This document shows, piece by piece, positions 8,084-16,297 of a stretch of 64,000 nucleotides of DNA (position 1 is the first letter of the stretch; each line of letters opens with the position of its first letter). Both the position numbers and the translations under genes were made by a program. The DNA is from Chloroflexota bacterium (GTDB taxonomy: Bacteria; Chloroflexota; Anaerolineae; Aggregatilineales; Phototrophicaceae), in the NCBI GenBank assembly GCA_026707665.1, contig JAPOWK010000094.1:55367-119366 (forward strand), written 5' to 3'. The notes under the pieces are model-generated. The model did no database searches and was not told the DNA's origin. It saw only the letters and a list, made by a program, of their open reading frames with translations.

Positions 8084-10882
8084 CTAGCCCGCAACATCCC
8101 CCTCGACCACATCATGCCAGTCACCCGGCGGGTCAGGACGATAGCGGGCGCGGATCCGCACCTTGTAGCGAGCGCCCGGCGTCAAGCCGCTCACCGTATA
8201 TGAGTTCGTCGTCGGGAAGGCGTTGCCGCTCAGATCGGTCCATGTCGGGAACCGTTCGTCCACCGGCGCCCAGTTCACGCGATAATCATCCGGCGCCAAG
8301 CTCGGAGCATCCCAATTTATCTGTAGGACCCCGGACTCGCTGCTCGACAGACGTACATTGCTGATCGCCTTGGCATCAACCGGTACTGGCGTGTCGCTTG
8401 GCATCGGCGTATCCGTCGGCGGCACAGCGGTGTCCGTCGCCGTCGGCGTATTAGTCGGCGGTACTGGCGTGTCGGTTGGCATCGGCGTATCGGTCGGCGG
8501 GACAGCGCTGTTCGTCGCTGTCGGCGTATCCGTCGGCGGCACTGGCGTATCCGTCTGTGTCGGTGTTTTCGTTGGCGGCACAGCGGTGTTCGTCGCCGTC
8601 GGCGTTTCCGTCGCAGTGGGTTCTGATGTCTTCGTTGCCGTGGGCAGTGGGGTGTCGGTCGCCGTCGGACTTGCCGTGTCCGTCGCGGTCGGCGTAGCAG
8701 CAGGCGGATCGACCCTAATCCAGTCGGAATAGGACCCTTGTAATGGCTGGCAATTCACGTCCAGCCGAACTGCAGCCACGCGATATCGATAATAGTCCAC
8801 ATTTTCGTGATATATCGTGTATCGCGAATGCACGGCTTTTGCTGAGGCCGGCATCATGTAGTTCGCCTCGGCCTGCATTTCGGGCTTCAAAACGTCCGTA
8901 TCAAGGAAAGTTGTCTCTGTGTGAGGCGTCGTGCCGTAGCCCAGCACGGCGATGCCACCCAGCTCGTGGACATCAGAGTCGGACGGATAGTGAACATGCC
9001 GAGATACGGTATAGCCGTCCGCGCCACCTGCCGGAGCTGTCCAGGAAACCGAAATTCCGGCGGAACCAAAACTGCCTGTCAGACCGGTAGGCTTTCCGGG
9101 CGCCTCCGTCGCGCCTCCAGGACACGCCAGCGTTGGCGTTGCTGTGGATGTAGCGGTAGCTGTGTCTGTTGGAGTCGCCGTCGGCCTTGGTGTATTTGTC
9201 AGCGTCGCGGTCGCTGTCGGTGTTGGCGTCTCACACGCCGGCAAAGGCAAATGAGCGATACTCTCCGAGTGTAACTTCTCCTCTAAGCCGTCCGGCAGCG
9301 ATCCGCAAAAGCTGTTTGGCAGCAGCCCAATCCAACGTTCTACCGCTAAGTCACCAAGGAATGCCGGGACCGGTCCGGTGAAGGCATTACCCTGGAACTC
9401 GATATGTAGCAGATTTGCCAAGTTGCCGATTGCCGTAGGAATCGGCGAGACTAGATCGTTGTCGCCCAGCTCTAATGTGCGTAACCCGGTCAAATTGGCT
9501 ATCGCCACAGGAATCGTGCCGCTGAAGTTGTTTCCTTCCAGCAGGAGATACCACATACTTTCCATATCGCCAATTTCAGGTGGAATTGTCCCGCTCAAGT
9601 CGTTCCATCGAATATCGAGCAAATACAATAACTTCAGCTTGCCAAGCTCCGGCGGTATCCCTCCAGTCAAGTTGTTGCCCTCAAGGAATAGCGTTCCCAG
9701 ATTCGTCAAGTTGCTTAGCTCCGGCGGTATGGAACCGGATAACTCGTTCTTTCCCAAACGTACTTTCTCCAGACCGATCATGTTGCCAAGTTCACTGGGT
9801 ATCGCGCCGGTCAACAGGTTATGACCCAGACTCAGAAACCGCATTTGGCTCATTTGACCGAACCATGCCGGCACCTCGCCTACCAGGTTGTTTGCCGACA
9901 GCCAGAGAAGAAACAGATCTGATAGATTGCTTATGCTCGACGGAATCTTGCCGCTAAATTCGTTGCCGTCTAATTTCAGTTGCTGCAAAGCGGAAGCATT
10001 GCCGATTTCAACCGGAATTGACCCGCCTATATCGTTTGCTTGCAGGTCCAGCTTCTTTAACTTAGCCAGACCGCCGATTGCCGCCGGCAGCGTCCCAGTC
10101 AGATTGTTATAATCCAAAAGCAACTCTTCCACGCACCCGTCGGCATCGCTAGTTACGCCGTGCCAGTTTCCAACTGCCTCCTCGCTCAGCCAGTTCGTAT
10201 TGTTCGTCCAGTTGGCGCCACCCGTCGCCTTGTAAAAGGCCACCAGTGCCGCCCGGTCGGTCTCGGCGCAGCTTCCTGTCGCCGTTGCCGTCGGCGTGGC
10301 AGTTCCTGTTGCCGTCAGTGTTGGTGTGGACGTATCTGTTGGTGTCGAGGTCGCAGTCGGCGTCGCCGTCGCGGTCGGCGCGTTGGTCAGCACTGGCGTA
10401 TCAGTCGGCGTGTCGGTCGGCACTGGCGTATCGGTTTCCGTTGGCACTGGACCAGCCGTCTCCTCCGCCGGCTCAGATCCGCTCCGTATCAGCCGCGCCT
10501 GCACCGTCTCGCCATCCACCCAACCGGGATGATCCACATCCTGAAAAGTCCAACTATTGTCTCCCGCGCCTTGCCCCTCCATATGAAGGACCAAATCCCC
10601 CGCATACAGCGTCAGGCCGTGCGTATCCAGCCCCTGTGCAAACGCGACATTCAGCTCGCGCCGAGGGCTGTAATACCAAATCCAGGTGGCCTCTATGCCT
10701 TCGCTGCTGCTTTCGTTGCTGAATAGACGGGCGAGGGGAGCGCCAATCGTCCCTTGATAGTAATCAACGATCAGCATGTCCGCTGACCATATCGTCTCGC
10801 CTTGAGCGCCAGTGAAGTGCGGAATCAATAGGAGGACGATCAAGAAAAGAACAAGTCCAAAAGCGCGGCGGGCGTCTCTCAT
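8084..10882 (-). CDS. Large secreted LRR/fibronectin-type protein with Thr/Pro-rich stalks
   Basis: The start ATG at 10882 gives 932 residues beginning with a signal peptide (MRDARRAFGLVLFLIVLLLI). The frame continues 29 codons upstream, but without a signal-like start. Order of parts: N-terminal domain to about 140; Thr/Pro stalk 147-204; LRR cap (DRAALVAFYKATGGANW) and about twelve plant-type repeats (LxGxIPxxLGxLxxL) at 210-537; Thr/Pro stalk 547-584; fibronectin-like domain 590-720; long Thr/Pro stalk 724-837; second fibronectin-like domain 839-932. It should be extracellular or surface-attached, binding a protein or polysaccharide. No enzymatic domain is visible. Such stalked architectures are common in Chloroflexota. 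Confidence 0.8.
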   Translation of the reverse strand: MRDARRAFGLVLFLIVLLLIPHFTGAQGETIWSADMLIVDYYQGTIGAPLARLFSNESSSEGIEATWIWYYSPRRELNVAFAQGLDTHGLTLYAGDLVLHMEGQGAGDNSWTFQDVDHPGWVDGETVQARLIRSGSEPAEETAGPVPTETDTPVPTDTPTDTPVLTNAPTATATPTATSTPTDTSTPTLTATGTATPTATATGSCAETDRAALVAFYKATGGANWTNNTNWLSEEAVGNWHGVTSDADGCVEELLLDYNNLTGTLPAAIGGLAKLKKLDLQANDIGGSIPVEIGNASALQQLKLDGNEFSGKIPSSISNLSDLFLLWLSANNLVGEVPAWFGQMSQMRFLSLGHNLLTGAIPSELGNMIGLEKVRLGKNELSGSIPPELSNLTNLGTLFLEGNNLTGGIPPELGKLKLLYLLDIRWNDLSGTIPPEIGDMESMWYLLLEGNNFSGTIPVAIANLTGLRTLELGDNDLVSPIPTAIGNLANLLHIEFQGNAFTGPVPAFLGDLAVERWIGLLPNSFCGSLPDGLEEKLHSESIAHLPLPACETPTPTATATLTNTPRPTATPTDTATATSTATPTLACPGGATEAPGKPTGLTGSFGSAGISVSWTAPAGGADGYTVSRHVHYPSDSDVHELGGIAVLGYGTTPHTETTFLDTDVLKPEMQAEANYMMPASAKAVHSRYTIYHENVDYYRYRVAAVRLDVNCQPLQGSYSDWIRVDPPAATPTATDTASPTATDTPLPTATKTSEPTATETPTATNTAVPPTKTPTQTDTPVPPTDTPTATNSAVPPTDTPMPTDTPVPPTNTPTATDTAVPPTDTPMPSDTPVPVDAKAISNVRLSSSESGVLQINWDAPSLAPDDYRVNWAPVDERFPTWTDLSGNAFPTTNSYTVSGLTPGARYKVRIRARYRPDPPGDWHDVVEGDVAG
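8370..8710. repeat. Low-complexity Thr/Pro codon repeat
   Basis: Degenerate tandem repeats of GTCGGCG/TATC-type units encode TDTPVPPTDTP-like stalk sequence in the LRR gene. Shorter stretches of the same kind occur at 9130-9240 and 10270-10440. It is coding, not a CRISPR. Confidence 0.8.
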
Positions 10883-11104
10883 CAGACTTTCCTTCGGACT
10901 CCACAAATAGTGACATAGTTCTGATAGTATTCTACTGGAGCTGCCGCATAGTGTAAACCAATGTAGCAACTGGGCCGTCTAATGATGCTCGATGAGCAGC
11001 AGTCGCTCGGTAAACAACTGACAATGCGGACCACCTCTGCAGACGGTCCGCTCCTCTATGTTCCCTTCACCCGATGGAATCCGAAAGATACGGAACTATC
11101 TCTA

Positions 11105-11557
11105 TCATCGGAAACGCGATAAGTAGCACCGCACAGCAATGGTCCAGTCGGCATCCGTGAGGTTCAGCCTTTGTTCGCCTGCCCAATCGCCGAGTTCCCA
11201 TTTCACGATCCACTTGCCCGACATCCAAAGATTGCGACCCTCTATGGCGCGATCATAGGTCTGGTGGATATAGGGCGCTCCATTGTTTGCAAATGACCTG
11301 CGAAAGCGCTCACGCGTTGGGAACGGCCTCCATTGCCAGGGCCGGTACAACTCTACAAGGGCCCGCTCTCTCGCTGGACCAAAGGCAATCAGCGTGATAT
11401 CGAACTCCCCGGGATCCGCTGCTGTGTAAACCTCGCAGCCAGGCGGCACAGAGGGCGGCGCGGCCGGCTGGCTGGCTGGCTTGTTGGCTGCTTCAATCTG
11501 GGACAGTATCGCCAGCCACAAAAAACATGCAAGAATCGCCAAAATGCCATTTCTCAT
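11105..11557 (-). CDS. Hypothetical secreted protein
   Basis: The ATG at 11557 gives 150 residues starting with a signal peptide (MRNGILAILACFLWLAILS). The frame is open 64 codons further upstream, but that part is Arg-rich and unlike a leader. A short Pro/Ala linker (ASQPAAPPSVPPGC) precedes a domain of about 110 residues with two cysteines, a WQWRPFPTRERFRR segment and a Trp-rich end. Nothing in it was recognised. It belongs to the run of exported proteins between 5 and 17 kb. Confidence 0.55.
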   Translation of the reverse strand: MRNGILAILACFLWLAILSQIEAANKPASQPAAPPSVPPGCEVYTAADPGEFDITLIAFGPARERALVELYRPWQWRPFPTRERFRRSFANNGAPYIHQTYDRAIEGRNLWMSGKWIVKWELGDWAGEQRLNLTDADWTIAVRCYLSRFR

Positions 11558-11763
11558 TCGGTGATCCTTGCGTCCTGGCGCAATTTTGGCTTTGCGCCCC
11601 GTCGGTCGTATCGATTGTGTATGGTCGTACCAGCGTCTCATGATTCGCTCCTCTCTACCCATACTCGCAATTTGCGTGAAAGCCACATCTGCAGAACTAA
11701 ATCGCCAGCCAGCCAAAGAAAAGCCCGACGCAACGCCGGGCCTCTCCACGGGATCGCAATGCC

Positions 11764-12114
11764 TTATCCCGATGCTTGACTTGAGGTGGTTCCGCCACCG
11801 CCACTGGAAACGATCTCAGACTGCGGCTGCTCGCATTCTTCATCGACATCAACATCATTCTCGGGGTCGTCGTCGTTGTTTTTCTCTTCGGCATCATCGA
11901 CACAGTCAAAGTATTCCTGCCATTCCAGCCATGACTCGTAGCTGGTGTAACCGGCTGCGCCGCCCCAGGCAATGCACTGACCCTGGTCGTTGTACGATTG
12001 ACAGACTGACTGAGCGAACCCTACTAACGACACGCTCACTGTCAATATGACCAGCATTAACAACGCGATCACTCCAAAGATCATCTTTTGCCGCCAGCTA
12101 TCAGTGTGTCTCAT
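11764..12114 (-). CDS. Small acidic secreted or membrane-anchored protein
   Basis: 116 residues. A hydrophobic segment at about residues 11-34 (MIFGVIALLMLVILTVSVSL) acts as signal or anchor. It is followed by a short Cys-containing domain (CQSYNDQGQCIAW), a very acidic stretch (EEKNNDDDPENDVDVDEE) and a Gly/Ser tail. Met11 is an alternative start. No family was recognised, and composition rather than homology supports this gene. Confidence 0.5.
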   Translation of the reverse strand: MRHTDSWRQKMIFGVIALLMLVILTVSVSLVGFAQSVCQSYNDQGQCIAWGGAAGYTSYESWLEWQEYFDCVDDAEEKNNDDDPENDVDVDEECEQPQSEIVSSGGGGTTSSQASG

Positions 12115-12274
12115 GGTTATCTGTCCCCGTGCGTTTATAGAAACTGAAAGCGATGCCTATCTCTATTTACAGAGTATGATGGAAGAGGTTGAATGTCAAC
12201 TCAAATATATGATACGCTGGATGTATTGAGTAGCGCCATTAACCGGGAAACACTTCTACCGTCAGGAGACCGCC

Positions 12275-13471
12275 ATGTGCAGAAAACTCATAATCAGCTT
12301 GCTTTTGCTGACCTTCGCCCTACTCAACGGAGCGGCGGCGAGCGCCAATGGCGGACCAACCGTCGCCATCTTGCGCTTCGGCGGTCTGTCAGACGCCCTA
12401 ACCATCACCGAAGGGACTGTGCTCGATGTCTTGCAGTCTTATGGCTTCATCAGCGCCGATGAACGAGCAGCGCTAAACGACCGCGCTGACCTGCACGGGG
12501 AAAACCTCAACATCATCTGGGACGATGCCGGTACGGAACTGATTCGCGCCAACCTGATGATCGAAAAAGCCCTCGATCAAGGCGCCGATGTGCTGCTCAC
12601 CCTGACAACGCCGGTCACACGGGCTGCTGTCAACCTCACCCTCGATATGGATCGGCCGCCCGCCATCATCTTCGCCTCGGTCTACAGCCCCGCTGACGCA
12701 GGCGTCGCACAATCGCAGTGCGTCAAGCCGGCGCACGTCACCGGTGTATTCCTCGACCCGCCTTATCAGCGCATTATGGAGCTGATTACGCTGCTCGATC
12801 CAAACATCAGCATCATCGGCACTGTCTTCAGCGCCCGCGAAATCAGCGGCAGCACCGGCGCCGATAGCATCGCCACTCACGGCCAAGGCGCCGGCCTGCA
12901 AGTCTTGAAAGGCTTCGTCAGTGCCTTCCGCGACATGCACTACGCCATCGAAGGCTTGATCGGTCGCGGCGCTCAAGCGCTTGTGCTTCCAGTCGATAGC
13001 GTCACCGCCCGCAGCATGTCCATCGCATCCGACCTCAGCATGACGCACGGCATCCCGCTCATATATGGCAACGCCGAAGCCGTATTCGAGGGCGCCACTC
13101 TGGGCATGGGAACCTACCGACACGTCGACCAAGGCCTCAACGTCGGGCGCATCCTGACCGGCTATCTCGCCGGCGATCTGGATATCGCCACCACCGGCAT
13201 CAGCGCAATCTCGGGGCATACAGTCGCGCTGAATCTGGATGTGGCCGCCGCGCAGGGCGTGGAGATATCCAATGAGCTGCTGGCGCTGGCGGATATCGTG
13301 ATCGAGGACAATCAGGCGATCACTTCAACGCTTGTCCAGGCGAGGCTGGCACAGAGACCAATCGACCTGCCCGATATCGCCTTTGAACACGATGCCGCGT
13401 ACCTGCAGAGCCTGCACTGCACAGAGGAGATGATCGCCGAACAGAAAGCCGCGCTCGACGCCGCGGGATAA
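12275..13471 (+). CDS. ABC transporter substrate-binding protein, ABC_sub_bind (TrpX-like) type, orphan
   Basis: 398 residues with a signal peptide (KLIISLLLLTFALLNGAAASA) and the ribosome site CAGGAG before the ATG. The body has the periplasmic binding fold seen in the ABC_sub_bind (Pfam PF04392) group: an ADVLLTLTTPVTRAA segment in lobe one, VTGVFLDPPYQRIMELI at the hinge, and ALVLPVDSVTA and GIPLIYGNAEAVFEGA in lobe two. Members of this family work with their own permease and ATPase for amino-acid-like ligands. Neither is nearby, so this is either an orphan receptor or a sensor. It is transcribed towards the convergent gene ending at 13516. Confidence 0.7.
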   Translation: MCRKLIISLLLLTFALLNGAAASANGGPTVAILRFGGLSDALTITEGTVLDVLQSYGFISADERAALNDRADLHGENLNIIWDDAGTELIRANLMIEKALDQGADVLLTLTTPVTRAAVNLTLDMDRPPAIIFASVYSPADAGVAQSQCVKPAHVTGVFLDPPYQRIMELITLLDPNISIIGTVFSAREISGSTGADSIATHGQGAGLQVLKGFVSAFRDMHYAIEGLIGRGAQALVLPVDSVTARSMSIASDLSMTHGIPLIYGNAEAVFEGATLGMGTYRHVDQGLNVGRILTGYLAGDLDIATTGISAISGHTVALNLDVAAAQGVEISNELLALADIVIEDNQAITSTLVQARLAQRPIDLPDIAFEHDAAYLQSLHCTEEMIAEQKAALDAAG

Positions 13472-13482
13472 TGTGAATAAAA

Positions 13483-13525
13483 GGGCGAATACACAGCGCC
13501 AACGCTGTCGCGCCCCTATTCGCCC
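13483..13525. terminator. Bidirectional terminator-like hairpin between convergent genes
   Basis: GGGCGAATA (13483-13491) pairs with TATTCGCCC (13517-13525), and an inner hairpin ACAGCG...CGCTGT sits in the loop. It lies between the ends of two convergent genes and overlaps the stop codon of the minus-strand gene. Confidence 0.5.
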
Positions 13526-14580
13526 GCCCCGTTCGCAATCCAGTCGCAATCGCCATCCGTATTGACGAGCCAGGCGGCGATCCAGCCTTCGGTTTCTTCG
13601 TAAGTGACATTGAACCAGGAGTCGGTGCGGGCGGCGGCTGCGACTTCGGTATTGGTGGGAATCACGTCGAGGATCTGCCCCCACGGATCTTGACGCAGGT
13701 TCACATCAATGTGTGGCCTAACCGTGCAGTCCTCCAGCGCGATGGCATCGACAATGTCATCCAAGGTGGCCGGGTCGATCGTCGGGATAGGTGCCGGTGT
13801 TGCCGCGACCGTCGGCTCCGCCACCGGCTTTTCACTCGGGCTGACCAAGACCACCGTGCCCGCGCGGTCCATGAATAGGCAGCTCAGCCCATCGCGCCGA
13901 TAACCCCCTTCCCAGCTAGCCCTGCGCGGCGCCTGACCGGCATCAAGGAAGATCCAGCGCCCGGCCTGCGTGAAGCACACTTCATAGCCGCGCCCGGCAT
14001 TCCCCCACACATCCATCGCATCGATCACGCCCTCATCAATGACCCACTCGATGCCAATACCACCTGTCCCCGGACGCTGGAACTGAATCCCGCTCCGCAT
14101 ACCATCCTCCGCCGATATATGCTCGCCAAGCTGCTGCAGGACTTCGCCGGTGTAAACGACCGGCTTCGGTGTGGGAACGATGGTACGGCTACTGCCGCTG
14201 CGCCGACCGCCGTTTGTCCGGCTCGATACACCGCCGTTTCCACATCCCCACAAGTTTCCGCCGTCCTGAATGCGAGCCGCCACGTTGTAGCTGCTGCCCG
14301 CATTCGACCGGCAGATCGCCCGTGCCTCCTCCTCGCTATCCGCATAGGCGGCGCCGCCATCTCCCCACTCCCAGGGCCCGTGTTCATTTTCGCAGTTGGC
14401 GTCGGAATAACTGGTAGTAGCGCCCGAGTCATACGTGCCCTCGAGCAAAACGTAGGTACTGCCCTTCTCGTCACCTCTCAAGAAGTAACAGCTCCCCTGC
14501 GCCTCTGCCGCCAGCATGAGCGCCAACACCAGGCTCAATACCAATGCGAATCCAACGACTCCATTCGTTATCTTGTGCAT
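13516..14580 (-). CDS. Secreted SH3b protein, paralogue 1 of the 'VDVWGN' family
   Basis: 354 residues with a signal peptide (VVGFALVLSLVLALMLAAEA). An N-terminal Cys-containing domain (about 28-110) is followed by a Ser/Arg linker. Next is a domain of about 100 residues shared with the genes at 14808 and 16298 (SGIQFQRPG, IDAMDVWGNAGRGYEVCF, IFLDAGQAPR, DRAGTVVLV; about 160-250). A Pro/Thr linker leads to an SH3b domain (about 285-345, NLRQDPWGQI...GWIAAWLV). The gene is divergent from the 14808 paralogue and shares its control region. The shared domain has no name I recognise. SH3b suggests cell-wall or peptide binding. Confidence 0.7.
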   Translation of the reverse strand: MHKITNGVVGFALVLSLVLALMLAAEAQGSCYFLRGDEKGSTYVLLEGTYDSGATTSYSDANCENEHGPWEWGDGGAAYADSEEEARAICRSNAGSSYNVAARIQDGGNLWGCGNGGVSSRTNGGRRSGSSRTIVPTPKPVVYTGEVLQQLGEHISAEDGMRSGIQFQRPGTGGIGIEWVIDEGVIDAMDVWGNAGRGYEVCFTQAGRWIFLDAGQAPRRASWEGGYRRDGLSCLFMDRAGTVVLVSPSEKPVAEPTVAATPAPIPTIDPATLDDIVDAIALEDCTVRPHIDVNLRQDPWGQILDVIPTNTEVAAAARTDSWFNVTYEETEGWIAAWLVNTDGDCDWIANGAGE

Positions 14581-14645
14581 CAGATGCGCCGACCTCCATC
14601 AACAAGGTTTTCCATCGCTATGATGTATGATGCCATCACTTATAT

Positions 14646-14680
14646 CATACATGCAAAACAGACCCAATACATGCAAACTA
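14646..14680. repeat. Short direct repeat in divergent control region
   Basis: ATACATGCAAA occurs twice about 22 bases apart (around 14648 and 14670) in AT-rich DNA between two divergent paralogues, consistent with a regulator-binding or promoter region. Confidence 0.4.
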
Positions 14681-14723
14681 TGTTCCATTGTGATATTATA
14701 TGTGACTAATTCCGTCATAATGG

Positions 14724-14752
14724 TTGACATTCGCAACAGATGTTGCGCTTTA
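14724..14752 (+). promoter_or_regulatory. Putative promoter with overlapping palindromic operator
   Basis: A consensus -35 box TTGACA lies at 14724-14729. Immediately after it is the near-perfect palindrome CGCAACA-GA-TGTTGCG (14732-14747), of the size TetR dimers often bind. The -10 box is weak. It precedes the secreted-protein/TetR operon starting at 14808. Confidence 0.5.
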
Positions 14753-14807
14753 GTCATCAGCAAGCTGCACCCTCTGCAACGGCAGCGCTAATCTTTGGAG
14801 GTATGTT

Positions 14808-15650
14808 ATGGCACTTTCTCGGCCCGCCGGATCGGATAGACCCTCCCAAATTCCGAGCCTGGCTGCCTTGGCCAGCCTCATCCTTCTACTGCTCATCAGC
14901 GGCAGCCCGTCCTCTGCCCAAATCGTCAACTGCGCTGCCTTCAGCGACGGCAACATTTACGTCGGCTTCGAGGCCGACAATTACCTGGAAGGCGAGATCC
15001 CGACTTACAGCGATTCCGCATGTACCAGCGACAGCGGCGGCACGTTCGATTACGACGACGGACTCGTCTATGCCATGACTACAGCGGACGCCCGCTCTCA
15101 CTGCGACGACAGCAATAGCCAAGAGCACAACGACGCAACCCAATGGTTCGGCCATGCTGTAAACGTCTGGGAGTGTCTGCCAGGGCTGTTGCCAGAGGCT
15201 TTTCGAGCAACAGAGGTGCCACCCAGTAGCGGCAGCTCCGGCTCCAGCGGCTCCAGCGGCTCCCGCTCGCGCAGCGGCCCACCGAGGCCAACGCCCACCC
15301 CCAAGCCGCCCGTCTTCACCGGCGTCATCCTCAACATCGAAACCAACCTGCGCCTCTCCGCTGTGCATGGCCTCTTCAGCGGCATCCAGTTCCAGCGCGT
15401 CGACGCCCGTGGCGTCGGCGTCAAGCGCGTCATTGATCTCGGCCTCATCGACGCCGTGGATGTCTGGGCCAATATCGGCGCCGGCTACACCGTCTGCTTC
15501 CCCAATACGGGCTACGTCATCTTCCTCGACGCCGCCGGAATGCCGCGCGCGCCGGAGCCAGCCATTGAGGTCACCTACACAGAAGACGACTACACCTGCG
15601 CCTTCTTTGATCGCGCCGGCACGGTCGTCCTGGTGGAGCGCCTGTCATGA
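14808..15650 (+). CDS. Secreted protein, paralogue 2 of the 'VDVWGN' family
   Basis: 280 residues. A strong ribosome site (GGAGG) precedes the ATG, and a signal peptide is present (IPSLAALASLILLLLISG then SSAQ). After a Cys-containing N-terminal domain (about 40-125) comes a Ser/Gly/Arg linker with SSGSSGSSGSR, then the shared domain (about 180-280: SGIQFQRVDARGVGVK, IDAVDVWANIGAGYTVCF, VIFLDAAGMPR, DRAGTVVLV). Unlike its two paralogues it ends here and lacks the C-terminal SH3b domain. Its stop overlaps the start of the TetR gene (ATGA), so protein and regulator are translationally coupled. Confidence 0.7.
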   Translation: MALSRPAGSDRPSQIPSLAALASLILLLLISGSPSSAQIVNCAAFSDGNIYVGFEADNYLEGEIPTYSDSACTSDSGGTFDYDDGLVYAMTTADARSHCDDSNSQEHNDATQWFGHAVNVWECLPGLLPEAFRATEVPPSSGSSGSSGSSGSRSRSGPPRPTPTPKPPVFTGVILNIETNLRLSAVHGLFSGIQFQRVDARGVGVKRVIDLGLIDAVDVWANIGAGYTVCFPNTGYVIFLDAAGMPRAPEPAIEVTYTEDDYTCAFFDRAGTVVLVERLS

Positions 15651-16240
15651 ATCGTCAACAGGCAAAGGACACACGTCAGGCATTCATCGACGCCTTCATT
15701 TCTCTCTGGGCCAAACAGGACTATCATTCGCTCACGATCAGAAAGGTGGCGGACGAATCAGGCCATACCATCGTGACCTTTTATCGTCACTTTGAGACCT
15801 TGGACGACCTGCTGATGAGTGTCGTGCAGGATCTGGTCGCAGAACTCCTGGATCGCATCCAGCGCCAGGAAACCCGTCTCGCTGAATCGGTCGAGCTCTT
15901 CAGCGTCATTCGAGAGAACCTGTGCCTCTTTCGCGCCTACTACGCCCTCCCCTCGTCGCATCCGGCCTATCAGTTGCTCAGGGATGCCCTGACGCGCTTC
16001 CTTGAAAAACGTTACGAGCCACGCCAATTCGGCAGTATGCCGATCGAGATCGTCCTGGAGTTCTGCATCGGCGCCACTCTGAGCGTAATCGGTCTCTATC
16101 TCGACAACATTGAGAGGTTCACTGCCGAGCAAGCGGCTGAGCTATACAGCGAGATGATACTGAAAGCGCTTGGCTCCACAGCGTTGGTCCTGCGCCAAGA
16201 ATGGCTGCAGCGCCGTCCACACTATCTGAAAGAGAACTAA
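15647..16240 (+). CDS. TetR/AcrR-family regulator (copy 1)
   Basis: 197 residues. The N-terminal TetR helix-turn-helix is clear at about residues 8-55 (RQAFIDAFISLWAKQDYHSL, then TIRKVADESGHTIVTFYRHF). The C-terminal ligand/dimer domain (about 60-197) is not assignable to a ligand class. It overlaps the preceding secreted-protein gene by 4 bases and resembles the regulators at 17777 and 18697, including a shared end pattern (RQEWLQRRPHYL against RPEWLQENPAYQL). It probably regulates its own operon, perhaps through the palindrome at 14732-14747. Confidence 0.85.
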   Translation: MNRQQAKDTRQAFIDAFISLWAKQDYHSLTIRKVADESGHTIVTFYRHFETLDDLLMSVVQDLVAELLDRIQRQETRLAESVELFSVIRENLCLFRAYYALPSSHPAYQLLRDALTRFLEKRYEPRQFGSMPIEIVLEFCIGATLSVIGLYLDNIERFTAEQAAELYSEMILKALGSTALVLRQEWLQRRPHYLKEN

Positions 16241-16297
16241 GCGCGTCTGCGCCAGTCTTCATCCCTTTATTCTGATCGCACTCTAGGAGTCCTACCC

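Noticed and set aside
8358..8732. Plus-strand frames rich in VGVSVGGTAVSVAVGV and possible repeat array
   Set aside because: These are antisense images of the Thr/Pro codon repeats in the LRR gene. Units are degenerate, lack unique spacers and are in frame, so it is neither a gene nor a CRISPR.
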